Positions 8,684 to 18,900 are shown, counted from the first letter of the stretch. The stretch is DNA of 64,000 bases from Streptomyces akebiae (GCF_019599145.1 NZ_CP080647.1:3038001-3102000), one strand, 5' to 3'. The notes: generated by a model from the sequence alone, not told the origin. A program made the numbers and translations.

Positions 8684-10114
8684 TCAGACTCCAGCGGGCG
8701 CGGGGGTGTCGACGTCGGACAGGTCGGCGGGGGACGCCAGGTGGCCGAGCACGGCCGTCGCGGCGGCAACCTGCGGCGAGACCAGGTGGGTACGGCCGCC
8801 CTTGCCCTGCCTGCCCTCGAAGTTGCGGTTGGAGGTGGACGCGGAGCGCTCACCGGGGGCCAGCTGGTCGGGGTTCATGCCCAGACACATCGAGCAGCCC
8901 GCGTGCCGCCACTCGGCGCCGGCCTCCTTGAAGACGACGTCCAGGCCCTCGGAGACGGCCTGCAGACCGACCCGCGCGGAGCCGGGGACGACCAGCATCC
9001 GTACACCGTCGGCGACTTTGCGGCCCTTGACCAGCTCGGCGGCGGCCCGCAGGTCCTCGATGCGGCCGTTGGTGCACGAACCTACGAAGACGGTGTCCAC
9101 GGTGATGGACTTCAGCGGCTGGCCGGCCTCCAACCCCATGTACTCCAGGGCCTTTTCGGCGGCGAGGCGCTCCGAAGCGTCCTCGTACGAAGCCGGGTCG
9201 GGGACCGAGGCCGAAAGCGGCGCGCCCTGGCCGGGGTTGGTACCCCACGTGACGAACGGCGACAGGGAGGCACCGTCGATGATCACCTCGGCGTCGAACT
9301 CGGCGTCCTCGTCCGTCTTCAGCGTCTTCCAGTACGCGACGGCCGCGTCCCAGTCCTCGCCCTCGGGGGCGTGCGGACGGCCCTTGAGGTACTCGAAGGT
9401 GGTCTCGTCGGGGGCGATCATGCCCGCGCGGGCGCCGGCCTCGATCGACATGTTGCAGATGGTCATGCGCGCCTCCATCGAGAGCTTCTCGATGGCGGGG
9501 CCCCGGTACTCCAGGACATAGCCCTGGCCGCCGCCCGTACCGATCTTGGCGATGATCGCCAGGATCAGGTCCTTGGCGGTGACCCCTTCGGCCAGCTCGC
9601 CCTCGACCGTGATCGCCATGGTCTTGGGGCGGACCAGCGGCAGCGTCTGCGTGGCCAGCACGTGCTCCACCTGGGAGGTGCCGATACCGAACGCCAGACC
9701 GCCGAAAGCACCGTGCGTGGAGGTGTGGGAGTCACCACAGACGACCGTCATACCGGGCTGGGTCAGACCCAGCTGCGGTCCGACGACGTGCACGACACCC
9801 TGCTCGACGTCACCCAGCGGGTGCAGACGCACACCGAACTCGGCGGCGTTCGCGCGCAGCGTCTCCAGCTGGACGCGGGAGACCGGGTCCGCGATGGGCT
9901 TGTCGATGTCGAGGGTGGGGGTGTTGTGGTCCTCGGTCGCGATGGTCAGGTCGAGCCGGCGCACCTTGCGCCCGCTCTTGCGGAGACCGTCGAAGGCCTG
10001 GGGGCTGGTCACCTCGTGCAGCAGGTGCAGATCGATGAAGAGGAGGTCGGGCTCGCCCTCGGCGCGCCGGACGACGTGGTCGTCCCAGACCTTCTCCGCG
10101 AGTGTCCTACCCAT
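8684..10114 (-). CDS. leuC: 3-isopropylmalate dehydratase large subunit
   Basis: Aconitase-family large subunit carrying the [4Fe-4S] cluster; isomerises 2- to 3-isopropylmalate. 476 residues from ATG 10114, with GGAGGGAAAGCG immediately upstream. Visible: [15 protein letters not shown], the motif [20 protein letters not shown], then [19 protein letters not shown] (cluster Cys) and [14 protein letters not shown] (the two further cluster cysteines, CxxC), and [16 protein letters not shown] near the end. A 7-bp hairpin (10127-10133 with 10144-10150) lies just upstream of the ribosome site in the leader. Operon with leuD; ndgR is divergent. Confidence 0.97.
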   Translation of the reverse strand: MGRTLAEKVWDDHVVRRAEGEPDLLFIDLHLLHEVTSPQAFDGLRKSGRKVRRLDLTIATEDHNTPTLDIDKPIADPVSRVQLETLRANAAEFGVRLHPLGDVEQGVVHVVGPQLGLTQPGMTVVCGDSHTSTHGAFGGLAFGIGTSQVEHVLATQTLPLVRPKTMAITVEGELAEGVTAKDLILAIIAKIGTGGGQGYVLEYRGPAIEKLSMEARMTICNMSIEAGARAGMIAPDETTFEYLKGRPHAPEGEDWDAAVAYWKTLKTDEDAEFDAEVIIDGASLSPFVTWGTNPGQGAPLSASVPDPASYEDASERLAAEKALEYMGLEAGQPLKSITVDTVFVGSCTNGRIEDLRAAAELVKGRKVADGVRMLVVPGSARVGLQAVSEGLDVVFKEAGAEWRHAGCSMCLGMNPDQLAPGERSASTSNRNFEGRQGKGGRTHLVSPQVAAATAVLGHLASPADLSDVDTPAPAGV

Positions 10115-10277
10115 CGCTTTCCCTCCGGCCGACGCGGCAGCGTGTCGGCCCAACTAGAGATGTCGGAGGTGGCGAGCGCGCGAATCCCCTCGTGGCGCGC
10201 GCCGGCCGCCGGGCTCGTCGGTCCGCGAGCCGTTGTTGTTCTGCTTCCAGAGTGGCAAGGTCCACGCGAAATTGAAC

Positions 10278-10306
10278 TTGCGTTTCACAGAGTGAGACGC
10301 GAGTAT
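10278..10306 (+). promoter_or_regulatory. ndgR promoter with dyad operator in the spacer
   Basis: TTGCGT (10278-10283) and GAGTAT (10301-10306) are 17 bases apart. The spacer holds an inverted repeat CGTTTCAC-AGA-GTGAGACG (10281-10299, one mismatch). The predicted transcription start falls at or next to the ndgR ATG (10313), and there is no ribosome site before that ATG, so the transcript is probably leaderless. The dyad is a candidate NdgR or autoregulatory site that could also control the divergent leuC. Inference from sequence only. Confidence 0.55.
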
Positions 10307-10312
10307 CGTTGC

Positions 10313-11029
10313 ATGGACAACAGTAGCGGCGTCGGCGTTCTGGACAAGGCGGCCCTGGTCCTGAGCGCTCTGGAGTCCGGTCCGGCCACCCTCGCGGGTC
10401 TGGTCGGCGCCACCGGACTCGCACGGCCCACGGCCCACCGCCTGGCCGTGGCTCTGGAACACCACCGCATGGTGGCACGCGACATGCAGGGCCGTTTCAT
10501 CCTCGGCCCCCGGCTCGCCGAGCTGGCCGCGGCCGCCGGCGAGGACCGTCTCCTCGCGACGGCGGGCCCGGTGCTCACCCATCTACGGGATGTGACGGGC
10601 GAGAGCGCTCAGCTCTACCGCCGCCAGGGCGACATGCGCATCTGCGTCGCCGCGGCGGAGCGTCTGTCCGGACTGCGGGACACGGTCCCGGTCGGGTCGA
10701 CCCTGACGATGAAGGCCGGTTCCTCGGCACAGATCCTGATGGCCTGGGAGGAGCCCGAGCGCCTGCACCGCGGTCTTCAGGGCGCCCGCTTCACCGCCAC
10801 CGCCCTCTCGGGCGTACGGCGCCGGGGGTGGGCCCAGTCCATCGGCGAGCGCGAGCCGGGCGTGGCCTCGGTCTCCGCCCCCGTACGCGGGCCGTCGAAC
10901 CGTGTGGTCGCCGCGGTCTCCGTCTCCGGCCCCATCGAGCGGCTCACCCGCCACCCCGGCCGTATGCATGCCCAAGCGGTGATCGACGCCGCGGGCCGCC
11001 TCTCCGAGGCCCTGCGCCGCACGGGCTGA
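10313..11029 (+). CDS. ndgR: IclR-family regulator of leucine biosynthesis (NdgR)
   Basis: 238 residues. N-terminal winged helix-turn-helix: GVLDKAALVLSALESGPATLAGLVGATGLARPTAHRLAVALE, then the small wing MVARDMQGRFILGPRLAELA; the C-terminal IclR effector domain follows (SAQLYRRQGDMRICVAAAER, LTMKAGSSAQILMAW, VSAPVRGPSNRVVAAVSVSGP). Position directly divergent from leuCD is the one known for NdgR in Streptomyces, which acts on leuCD and other branched-chain amino acid and nitrogen genes. The gene starts at ATG 10313, with the predicted transcription start at the same point. Confidence 0.92.
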   Translation: MDNSSGVGVLDKAALVLSALESGPATLAGLVGATGLARPTAHRLAVALEHHRMVARDMQGRFILGPRLAELAAAAGEDRLLATAGPVLTHLRDVTGESAQLYRRQGDMRICVAAAERLSGLRDTVPVGSTLTMKAGSSAQILMAWEEPERLHRGLQGARFTATALSGVRRRGWAQSIGEREPGVASVSAPVRGPSNRVVAAVSVSGPIERLTRHPGRMHAQAVIDAAGRLSEALRRTG

Positions 11030-11058
11030 CCCCTCGAAGCTCACGTCCCACCATGAAG

Positions 11059-11090
11059 AAGGCCTGCCTCAACGCCGCGGCAGGCCTTTT
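11059..11090 (+). terminator. ndgR terminator
   Basis: AAGGCCTGCC (11059-11068) pairs with GGCAGGCCTT (11079-11088), followed by TTTT-CT. Thirty bases after the ndgR stop. Confidence 0.75.
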
Positions 11091-11254
11091 CTCATGCCGT
11101 GCACCCCGACGCGGCCTCTCCCGGCGCCGGTGATGCCGCGGCTCGGCTCTCGGTGCGACTCCGAACGCATGGCCCCGTAAGCCGAGTTGACGCACCAGGC
11201 CGCCAGTCGGGCCGGACCGCCCAGGCCTCCGCGATCGAGGAGCCGGAGCACATG

Positions 11255-11288
11255 ACGAAGGCCCTCCACCGAAGTGGAGGGCCTTCGT
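11255..11288 (-). terminator. Terminator of the tRNA cluster
   Basis: A perfect 15-bp stem (11255-11269 with 11274-11288) and a CGAA loop, seven bases beyond the 3' end of the last tRNA-Glu on the minus strand. There is no long T run, as is common for Streptomyces terminators. Confidence 0.7.
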
Positions 11289-11294
11289 GAAACG

Positions 11295-11367
11295 TACCCC
11301 CGACCGGATTCGAACCGGCGCTACCGCCTTGAGAGGGCGGCGTGCTAGGCCGCTACACAACGGGGGC
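11295..11367 (-). tRNA. tRNA-Glu (anticodon CTC), copy 1
   Basis: 73 bases on the minus strand. Acceptor GCCCCCG pairs with CGGGGGT, then discriminator A. The anticodon stem-loop is CCGCC-CTCTCAA-GGCGG, giving anticodon CTC. T-loop GGTTCGAATCC present. CCA is not encoded. Identical in body to copy 2. Confidence 0.97.
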
Positions 11368-11395
11368 GTGGAGCCTGCGTTTCCGCAGGTCCGAG

Positions 11396-11467
11396 CTGGT
11401 CTACCTGGACTCGAACCAAGACTAACTGAACCAGAATCAGTCGTGCTGCCAATTACACCATAGACCA
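11396..11467 (-). tRNA. tRNA-Gln (anticodon CTG), copy 1
   Basis: 72 bases on the minus strand. Acceptor TGGTCTA pairs with TAGACCA. The anticodon loop TTCTGGT between ACTGA and TCAGT gives CTG. T arm TTGGTTCGAGTCCAG. CCA not encoded. Confidence 0.97.
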
Positions 11468-11487
11468 ATGTGGTTTAGACCAGTCAG

Positions 11488-11560
11488 TACCCCCGACCGG
11501 ATTCGAACCGGCGCTACCGCCTTGAGAGGGCGGCGTGCTAGGCCGCTACACAACGGGGGC
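11488..11560 (-). tRNA. tRNA-Glu (anticodon CTC), copy 2
   Basis: 73 bases on the minus strand, with the same body as copy 1 (anticodon loop CTCTCAA). Confidence 0.97.
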
Positions 11561-11622
11561 CCTAGCGATCCTGCATCGAAGTGAGGGGGTGCGACCCGAA
11601 CTCTCCTCGCGGGAAGGATCTG

Positions 11623-11695
11623 TACCCCCGACCGGATTCGAACCGGCGCTACTGCCTTGAGAGGGCAGCGTGCTAGGCCGCTACACAACGGGGGC
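11623..11695 (-). tRNA. tRNA-Glu (anticodon CTC), copy 3
   Basis: 73 bases on the minus strand. Same as copies 1 and 2, except that the outer-middle pair of the anticodon stem is changed on both sides (CTGCC/GGCAG instead of CCGCC/GGCGG), a compensatory pair that keeps the stem. Anticodon CTC. Confidence 0.97.
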
Positions 11696-11735
11696 TTCGC
11701 GGAATTGATCTCCGCCTGCAGATGAGCTCTGCGAG

Positions 11736-11807
11736 CTGGCCTACCTGGACTCGAACCAAGACTAACTGAACCAGAATCAGTCGTGCTGCCAATTACACCA
11801 TAGGCCA
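11736..11807 (-). tRNA. tRNA-Gln (anticodon CTG), copy 2
   Basis: 72 bases on the minus strand. Differs from copy 1 in one acceptor pair (TGGCCTA/TAGGCCA). Anticodon loop TTCTGGT gives CTG. Confidence 0.97.
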
Positions 11808-11897
11808 CTGGAACGCAAGCCCCTGAAGGGATCTTGTTCTAGTTTGCTCCGTCGGTTCCGGCCTTTCGGCCCGCTCCCCGGCGGCGCAGAAAGAACA

Positions 11898-12629
11898 TTA
11901 CCCGAAGGTGGACGGCGCTCCAAAACGGGTATCCGAGCCGAGGATCGCGGGGAGTTCGGTGAGGGTGGCGATCCGGTGCGGTCCGACCGGCGGGTCGACG
12001 GTCGCGTGGAGACCGTCGCGATCGATCCAGACGGACAGCAGACCGGCGTCGGCGGCACCCCGGCCGTCGATCTCCGGGTGGTCACCGACGTACGCGACCT
12101 CGTGCGGAGGCAGTTCCAGGGCCTCGCAGGCGACGTGGAACGCCTCGGCGGCCGGCTTGTGGACACCCAGTTGCTCGGCGCACAGCACCGTCTCGAAGCG
12201 GTCCCACACGCCGAGGGCGCGCAGCTTGCGCTCCTGGACGGGGAGGCTGGAGTTGGAGAGCACCGCGTGCCGGTGGGTCGCGGCGAGGGCGTCCAGGACG
12301 GGCAGGACGTCGGGGAAGAGGGCCCAGGCGCGCTCGTAGTGGGCGACGTACCGCTCGAACCAGGCGTCCGCCTCCGTGTCGGTCAGCGGTTCGCCTAGGA
12401 AGTCCCGGACACGGTCGCGCCTGGTCGCCTCCCAGTCGCCCTCACCGGCCGCGTAGCGCCGCCAGTGCAGGCTGGTGAGCTCCTTCCAGCGCGTGATCGC
12501 CTGATCCACGGAGTCGTAGCCGTGGAGCAGTCCCTCGACGCCCAAGTGGGCGCGCATCCCGGCACGGTCGGCCGCGGTGTAGTCGAAAAGGGTGTCGTCC
12601 ACGTCCCAGAGCACGGCCTTGATGTTCAT
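11898..12629 (-). CDS. HAD-superfamily hydrolase
   Basis: 243 residues from ATG 12629. Haloacid dehalogenase-like phosphatase: motif I VLWDVDDTLFDYT (nucleophile Asp near residue 9), an α-helical cap (residues about 20-100), motif II AVLSNSSLPVQERKL, motif III around KPAAEAFHVACEAL and motif IV VAYVGDHPEIDGRGAADAGL. The domain order is that of subfamily I phosphatases (phosphoglycolate phosphatase or 2-haloacid dehalogenase type). The substrate is not evident. It lies between the tRNA cluster and gltX, all on the same strand. Confidence 0.88.
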   Translation of the reverse strand: MNIKAVLWDVDDTLFDYTAADRAGMRAHLGVEGLLHGYDSVDQAITRWKELTSLHWRRYAAGEGDWEATRRDRVRDFLGEPLTDTEADAWFERYVAHYERAWALFPDVLPVLDALAATHRHAVLSNSSLPVQERKLRALGVWDRFETVLCAEQLGVHKPAAEAFHVACEALELPPHEVAYVGDHPEIDGRGAADAGLLSVWIDRDGLHATVDPPVGPHRIATLTELPAILGSDTRFGAPSTFG

Positions 12630-12678
12630 GGAACCGACCGTAGCCCGGGGTCGGCCGCCCTGTCCGGGGGATGCCGAA

Positions 12679-12710
12679 GGGGCGGCACCCGGTACTCCGG
12701 GTGCCGCCCC
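12679..12710 (-). terminator. gltX terminator
   Basis: GGGGCGGCACCCGG (12679-12692) and CCGGGTGCCGCCCC (12697-12710), a perfect 14-bp stem with a 4-base TACT loop, 15 bases past the gltX stop. Confidence 0.75.
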
Positions 12711-12724
12711 TCACGCACCGTGCG

Positions 12725-14200
12725 TCACGCCGCGAGCTTCGCCAGCGCCGCGTCGATCCGTGCCAGCGTCTTCTCCTTGCCCAGGATCTCCAGGGACTCG
12801 AAGAGGGGGAGGCCGACCGTGCGGCCGGTGACGGCGACGCGGACGGGGGCCTGGGCCTTGCCGAGCTTCAGGCCGTGGGCCTCGCCGGCGGCCAGGACGG
12901 CCTCCTTCAGGGACTCGGCCGAGGTCCAGTCGGCGGACTCCAGCTTCTCGCGGGCCGTGCGCAGCAACGCGTCGGAGCCCTCCTTCATGGCCTTGGCCCA
13001 GCTCGCCTCGTCCTCGGCCGGCTCCGGCAGGAACAGGAAGTCCACGTTTTCCGTGATCTCCGAGAGGACCTTGAGGCGGGTCTGGGCGTGCGGGGCGATG
13101 GCCTCCCACTTGGCCTCGTCGAAGTCCTCCGGCGCCCAGGTGGCGAAGGGGGCCTTCAGCCAGGGGGCGCAGCGCTCGGTGAACTCCTTCACATCCAGCA
13201 GACGGATGTGGTCGGCGTTGATCGCCTCGGCCTTCTTCAGGTCGAAGCGGGCCGGGTTGGGGTTCACGTCGGCGATGTCGAAGGCGGCGACCATCTCCTC
13301 GATCGTGAAGATGTCCTTGTCGGCGGAGAGCGACCAGCCGAGGAGGGAGAGGTAGTTGAGCAGGCCCTCGGGGAGGAAGCCGCGCTCGCGGTAGAGGTTG
13401 AGCGACGACTGCGGGTCGCGCTTCGAGAGCTTCTTGTTGCCCTCGCCCATCACGTACGGCAGGTGTCCGAAGGACGGCACCTCCTTGGCGATGCCCAGCT
13501 CGATCAGCGCCTTGTAGAGGGCGATCTGGCGGGGGGTGGAGGAGAGCAGGTCCTCGCCGCGCAGGACGTGGGTGATCTCCATCAGGGCGTCGTCGACGGG
13601 GTTGACCAGCGTGTAGAGCGGGGCGCCGTTGGCGCGGACGATGCCGTAGTCCGGCACGTTCTCCGGGGTGAAGGTCAGCTCGCCGCGGACCAGGTCCGTG
13701 AAGGTGATCGTCTCGTCGGGCATCCGGAAGCGCACGATCGGCTCGCGGCCCTCCGCCTCGTACCGCTCCTTCTGCTCCGGCGTGACCTCGCGGCACTTGC
13801 CGTCGTAGCCGGAGGGCCGGCCCGCGGCGCGGGCGGCGTCGCGGCGCTCCTCCAGCTCGGAGGCGGTGCAGTAGCAGTAGTAGGCGTGGCCGGCGTCCTT
13901 GAGCTTCTCGGCCACCTCCTGGTACGTCTCCATGCGCTGCGACTGGCGGTACGGCGCGTGGGGGCCGCCGACCTCGGGGCCCTCGTCCCAGGTGAAGCCC
14001 AGCCAGCGCAGCGAGTCCAGGAGCTGGTCGTAGGACTCCTCGGAATCGCGGGCCGCGTCGGTGTCCTCGATGCGGAAGACGAACGTGCCGCCGGTGTGGC
14101 GGGCGAACGCCCAGTTGAACAGGGCCGTGCGGACCAGGCCCACATGGGGGTTGCCGGTCGGGGACGGACAGAAACGTACGCGGACGGAGCCGTTAGCCAC
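12725..14200 (-). CDS. gltX: Glutamyl-tRNA synthetase
   Basis: Class I aminoacyl-tRNA synthetase charging tRNA-Glu. 491 residues. The HIGH-type signature is [10 protein letters not shown] (about residues 12-21), followed by [15 protein letters not shown]; the KMSKS-type loop is KKLSKRD near residue 258. The C-terminal anticodon-binding domain is present, so the gene is complete. GTG start 14200 overlaps the stop of the upstream gene by eight bases. Streptomyces have no glutaminyl-tRNA synthetase as far as is known, so this enzyme should be non-discriminating and also load tRNA-Gln, later corrected by GatCAB. The Glu/Gln tRNA cluster nearby fits this. Confidence 0.97.
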   Translation of the reverse strand: MANGSVRVRFCPSPTGNPHVGLVRTALFNWAFARHTGGTFVFRIEDTDAARDSEESYDQLLDSLRWLGFTWDEGPEVGGPHAPYRQSQRMETYQEVAEKLKDAGHAYYCYCTASELEERRDAARAAGRPSGYDGKCREVTPEQKERYEAEGREPIVRFRMPDETITFTDLVRGELTFTPENVPDYGIVRANGAPLYTLVNPVDDALMEITHVLRGEDLLSSTPRQIALYKALIELGIAKEVPSFGHLPYVMGEGNKKLSKRDPQSSLNLYRERGFLPEGLLNYLSLLGWSLSADKDIFTIEEMVAAFDIADVNPNPARFDLKKAEAINADHIRLLDVKEFTERCAPWLKAPFATWAPEDFDEAKWEAIAPHAQTRLKVLSEITENVDFLFLPEPAEDEASWAKAMKEGSDALLRTAREKLESADWTSAESLKEAVLAAGEAHGLKLGKAQAPVRVAVTGRTVGLPLFESLEILGKEKTLARIDAALAKLAA

Positions 14201-14969
14201 GCTTGATCACCTTGTTGGTGAGAGTGCCGATGCCTTCGATGGTGACGGCGACCTCGTCGCCGACGTTGAGGGGGCCGACCCCTGCCGGGGTGCCCGTGAG
14301 GATCACGTCGCCGGGGAGCAGCGTCATGGCCTCGGTGATGTTGACGATCAGATCCTCGATGGAGTGGATCATCTCGCTCGTCCGGCCGAGCTGGCGCTGC
14401 CCGCCGTTGACGGTGAGCTGGATGGTCAGGTCGCTCGGGTCGAGGTCGGTCTCCACCCAGGGGCCCAGCGGGCAGGAGGTGTCGAAGCCCTTGGCCCGGG
14501 CCCATTGCTTCTCGCGCTTCTGGACGTCACGGGCGGTGACGTCGTTGGCGCAGGTGTAGCCGAAGATCACGTCCTTGACGCGTTCGCGCGGGACCTCGCG
14601 GCACATCCGGCCGATGACGACGGCCAGCTCGGCCTCGTGGTGGAGGTCCGCGGAGAAGGAGGGGTACTGGATCGCGTCGCCGGGGCCGATCACCGAGGTG
14701 GCGGGCTTGAAGAAGGCGAACGGGGCGTCGGGGACCTCGTTGCCGAGCTCGCGGGCGTGTTCGGCGTAGTTGCGGCCGAAGGCCACGACCTTGTTGGGGA
14801 GCACCGGCGGCAGCAGCCTGACCTTGTTGACCGGGACCTTCGTCCCGGAGAGCTCGAAGTCCGCGAACGGAATGCCCTTGATGATGTCGAGGACGAGCTC
14901 GTCCGGCTTGTCGCCCTCGACCGCGCCGAAGGCTACGTTCCCGTCGATGGAGAACCTGGCGATGCGCAC
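14193..14969 (-). CDS. Fumarylacetoacetate hydrolase family protein
   Basis: 258 residues. Starts [19 protein letters not shown]; has [16 protein letters not shown] and [18 protein letters not shown], then metal-ligand motifs [13 protein letters not shown] and [13 protein letters not shown], and the end [20 protein letters not shown]. These are the Mg2+-binding residues (E, E, D) of the FAH fold, which includes acylpyruvases, oxaloacetate decarboxylases and 2-hydroxyhepta-2,4-diene-1,7-dioate isomerases. The exact substrate cannot be assigned. GTG start 14969 chosen for its AAGGGG site; an upstream extension is poor. Its end overlaps gltX, so the two are translationally coupled. Confidence 0.9.
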   Translation of the reverse strand: MRIARFSIDGNVAFGAVEGDKPDELVLDIIKGIPFADFELSGTKVPVNKVRLLPPVLPNKVVAFGRNYAEHARELGNEVPDAPFAFFKPATSVIGPGDAIQYPSFSADLHHEAELAVVIGRMCREVPRERVKDVIFGYTCANDVTARDVQKREKQWARAKGFDTSCPLGPWVETDLDPSDLTIQLTVNGGQRQLGRTSEMIHSIEDLIVNITEAMTLLPGDVILTGTPAGVGPLNVGDEVAVTIEGIGTLTNKVIKRG

Positions 14970-15057
14970 GGGATGCTTGCGCCCCTTAACTGAGCTGGCT
15001 GGAGTCTGACGGTCCAGGCTAACGCGGGGCGGGGTGCCCGCCTCGCGCATGACGCGG

Positions 15058-15088
15058 AAGGGCGCCCGGCTCGTGCCGGGCGCCCTTT
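15058..15088 (-). terminator. Hairpin downstream of the 59-residue gene
   Basis: AAGGGCGCCCGGC (15058-15070) and GCCGGGCGCCCTT (15075-15087) pair perfectly around TCGT. It separates the small upstream gene from the FAH/gltX operon on the minus strand. Confidence 0.7.
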
Positions 15089-15173
15089 CGCGGAGCCTTC
15101 ACGGGAATCCGCTGTTTCTTCACCGGAACCTACTTGAGTGATCGGTGGATTCCACGCGTACTTGAGCCTGCAA

Positions 15174-15353
15174 CTACTCCGCCGCCTGGACCGGGACCGT
15201 CATCAGGACCGTCCGGCGGGGGTTGGCGGTCACGGAGGGGAGGTCGACGGAGTGCTCCTGCTCCGGCGTACGCAGGTCCTCGGCGTCTTCGAGGTGGGCC
15301 AGGGTCGTGCGCCGGGGGTTGGCTATCGTGCGGAACATCGTCGTCGTCTTCAC
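15174..15353 (-). CDS. 59-residue protein with duplicated ANPRRT motif
   Basis: GTG start at 15353 gives a 59-residue protein, MKTTTMFRTIANPRRTTLAH at the N-terminus and ending MTVPVQAAE. The motif T-(I/V)-x-ANPRRT-x-L appears twice, at about residues 9-18 and 42-50, separated by an acidic middle (LEDAEDLRTPEQEHSVDLPS). Nearly every third codon base is G or C, far above chance for this otherwise A/T-richer intergenic stretch, so I treat it as a real gene. No signal peptide or membrane segment. It lies divergent from the first conservon, about 600 bases away. Function unknown. Confidence 0.75.
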   Translation of the reverse strand: MKTTTMFRTIANPRRTTLAHLEDAEDLRTPEQEHSVDLPSVTANPRRTVLMTVPVQAAE

Positions 15354-15958
15354 TGTTGTCCTGGACCTCGTCGTGTACGGGCGCCGGGCGGGCCGCAAGG
15401 GCCGTCCCACAAGCGCGGGTTGTCGGATTCGCCATCCCTGTAAAGCGTCAGGCTAAACATCCGATTCCCGGGTCAAGTCGTGAAGAAGGCATGATCGGCG
15501 TGTGAGTTTGCTCACTCAGTCATGGGTAAAACGGGCATTCCCGGCCATCAACTCTCCCCCTCGAAACGGACATTAGTTACCTGAAGCCCGCATTCCGCTC
15601 CTGATCATGGCGACTGGGACACCCTGCTCACACCCCTGGATCGCACAGGTATGCCCGTAATGGACGGAAATACCTACCACGCCTGGTGACGTAGTCCTCA
15701 CATGCTGTCACAGTGAACAGACCGTTACCCATTGGCCTTGTTGGAGATCCGGCACTGTGCTGGAATTCCACGGACCGCCGCAGGATCGTGCCGGCGCGCA
15801 GAGGCGCAAGAACAAAGCGCCTGGCGGCGGTGGAAGGGGGAGCCAGCGCCGGTCACTCACGACCACCAATTGGGGACGTATTCAGGGCGCCCCCGAAGAC
15901 GCCGACACCGTCCCGCCGTTCACTCGGTGGGGCGCCTGGTCCAGAGGTTGCGACGCTA
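15354..15958. other. Intergenic region upstream of the first conservon
   Basis: About 600 bases without a supported gene; clearly lower in G+C than the flanks, particularly 15,440-15,740. It must hold the promoters of cvnA1 and of the 59-residue gene. ATGGGTAA (about 15,523) and TTACCCAT (about 15,724) are complementary but 200 bases apart. I see no convincing -35/-10 pair. The open frame that extends cvnA1 up to 15,713 has atypical codon use. Confidence 0.5.
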
Positions 15959-18900
15959 GTGCAGGGACGTTTCAAGAGGGATGGCAGCGCTTCGGCGGAG
16001 CCGGAGCCACAGATCGGAACCGGCAACGGTTCCTCCCCCCAGCACGCCCAGAACCCGGGTCCGGCTGAGATCGGCGACGGCGGGGAGCGCTCCGGGCGCC
16101 CCGGCGCGTCAGTTGCTCCCGTGCCGCCCGGGAAGTCCAAGGGCGGCACCAAGGCGGGCGCCGGAAGCGGCTCCCGAATAGCCCTGCGCAACTGGCGCAT
16201 CTCCACCCGTCTCGTGTCGCTGCTCGCGCTCCCCGTGGTGGCGGCGACCTCGCTCGGTGCCCTGCGTATCGGCGACAACGTGGACGACATCCAGCAGCTC
16301 GACAACATGCGGCTGCTGACCGACATGACGAAGCAGGCGACCGAGCTCGCCGCCGCGCTCCAGCAGGAGCGCGACCTGTCGGCCGGTCCCCTCACGCACG
16401 GCCTGGACGCCACCGACTTCACCGTCAAGGGCACCCGGGAGAAGACGGACCAGGCCCGCATCCAGTTCACGGACGCGACCCAGGCCGCCGAGACCGCGAA
16501 CACCACCGCGAAGATGCCCGGCGTCCGCGACAGCCTCGTCCGCGTGGTGCGCGAGCTCTACAACCTCAGCAGCATCCGCAAGAACGCCTACGTGGACCCC
16601 AAGAACTCCACGCAGACGGTCGAGGCCTACCACCGCCTGATCTCCCAGCTGCTGGACCTGTCCACGGACATGGCCGAGGCCACCAGCAACCCGGACATGA
16701 TCAAGCGGACCCGTGCCCTGGCGGCCTTCTCCTCCGCCAAGGAGTACGCCTCCATCCAGCGCGCGGTCATCGCGGCGGCCCTGCCCGCCACCGACGACAA
16801 GGCCGGCAAGCTCTCCGAGAACGACCGGCTCTACGCGAACTCGGCGCTGTCGAACGAGGAGTCGGACCGCAGCACCTTCTCCGACATCTACGGATCCGGT
16901 GCCGAGGAGCTGACCAAGCCGATCGACGACGCGACCCCGACCATCGAGGCCGCCGACGTCTACGCGGACCGGGTGCTCGCCAGCGCCGGCGGTCTGGGCG
17001 GCCAGGACAACCGCTCGTACAGGGACTGGACCGACGACTCCTCGGCCAAGATCGAGCAGATGAAGAAGATCGAGGGTTCGCTCCTGGAGGAGATGGAGCA
17101 GACCGCTCGCAACCTGCGCGCCGACGCCGAGCAAGAGGCGATCATCTCCGGTGCGCTGATCCTGCTCGTCCTCGGTGTCTCCCTCGTCGGCGCGTTCGTC
17201 GTCGCCCGGTCCATGATCCGCTCGCTGCGGCGCCTCCAGGACACCGCGACCAAGGTCGCCCAGGACCGGCTGCCCGAGCTCGTCAAGCAGCTGTCGGAGT
17301 CGGACCCCCAGGACGTCGACACCTCCGTCGAGTCGGTCGGTGTGCACTCCCGGGACGAGATCGGCCAGGTGGCCGCGGCCTTCGACGACGTGCACCGCGA
17401 GGCCGTCCGCCTCGCCGCCGAGCAGGCCCTCCTCCGGGGCAACGTCAACGCGATGTTCACCAACCTCTCGCGTCGCTCCCAGGGCCTCATCCAGCGTCAG
17501 CTGTCGCTCATCTCCGAACTGGAGTCCCGCGAGGCCGACCCGGACCAGCTGTCCTCCCTCTTCAAGCTCGACCACCTCGCCACCCGCATGCGCCGTAACG
17601 GTGAGAACCTCCTCGTTCTCGCCGGTGAGGAGCCCGGCCGCCGCTGGACCCGTCCGGTCCCGCTGGTCGACGTGCTCCGTGCCGCCGCGTCCGAGGTGGA
17701 GCAGTACGAGCGCATCGAGCTGGCCTCCGTGCCGACCACCGAAGTGGCCGGCCGCGTGGTCAACGACCTCGTGCACCTCCTCGCCGAGCTGCTGGAGAAC
17801 GCCACCTCGTTCTCCTCGCCGCAGACCAAGGTCAAGGTCACCGGTCACGCGCTGCCCGACGGCCGCGTCCTGATCGAGATCCACGACACCGGTATCGGTC
17901 TCTCCCCCGAGGACCTCGCGGCGATCAACGAGCGGCTCGCCTCGCCGCCCACCGTGGACGTGTCGGTCTCCCGACGCATGGGTCTGTTCGTGGTCGGTCG
18001 TCTGTCGCAGCGCCACGGCATCCGTATCCAGCTTCGTCCGTCCGACTCGGGCGGTACGACCGCGCTCGTCATGCTTCCCGTCGACGTGGCGCAGGGCAAC
18101 AAGAAGCCCACCCCGGGCAAGCCCGGTCAGGGTGCTCCGTCCACCGGTGGCCCGGCCGCCGCGCAGGCCGCGGCCGGTGCCGCCGCCGCGCGTCGCCAGA
18201 CGGGCAACCAGTCGGGTCCGCCGCTCGGCGGCCCGTCCGCCGGTGGCGGGCTGCTGGGCGGCGCGCCACAGCGTGGGCAGGTCGGCGCGGGCCAGGGCCC
18301 GCGCGCCGCGCTGCCCGGCAACCCCAGTGGTCCGGGCGGCTTCGGCAGCCCCGGCGGCCAGCGCGGGCCGCAGGGCGGACCGCCGGTGCCCCCGCAGGGC
18401 GGTCGGCCGACTCCGGCGGGCGCCGGTGCCGGCGGGTTCGGCGGCGGACAGGCGCCGGGTGCCCCGCAGGGGCTGCAGGCCGCCGGGACCGGTGGTCCGG
18501 GCGGATTCGAGAGCTTCGACGACTCCGGGCGCCAGGGTGGCTTCCCCACCGGCTCGGGCCTGCGCCCGGCCGGTGGTCCCGGTGACACCGGTGCGGGACG
18601 GCCGGGCGGGGCCGACAACGGCCCGGGTGCCGTGCCGCCGAAGCAGGGCAAGGAACGTTCCGGCAGGCGCCGCCCGCAGCTGCCCGGCCGCGGTGGACCG
18701 CGTGCCGAGCTGCCCGGTGGCAACTCCCCCACGCGGCCGAGCTGGAGCGACGACAACGCGCAGCCGCCGGTGCCGCGCGCCTCGCTGGACGCCCCGCGCG
18801 GCCACGAGGAGCAGCCGGACGTCACCGCGCCGATGCCGCGCGTGGACCCCCACCAGGCTCCGGGCTCGCCCAACGACTTCCCGCGTTCCCCGCAGGGCGA

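Noticed and set aside
7823..11029. 1,068-codon plus-strand frame ending with ndgR
   Set aside because: Only the part from 10313 is NdgR; the rest is the antisense of leuC and leuD, which are certain genes.
15713..15958. Upstream extension of cvnA1 to an ATG-like start at 15713
   Set aside because: The segment is lower in G+C with poor codon bias, and GTG 15959 gives the usual conservon N-terminus after an AGAGG site.
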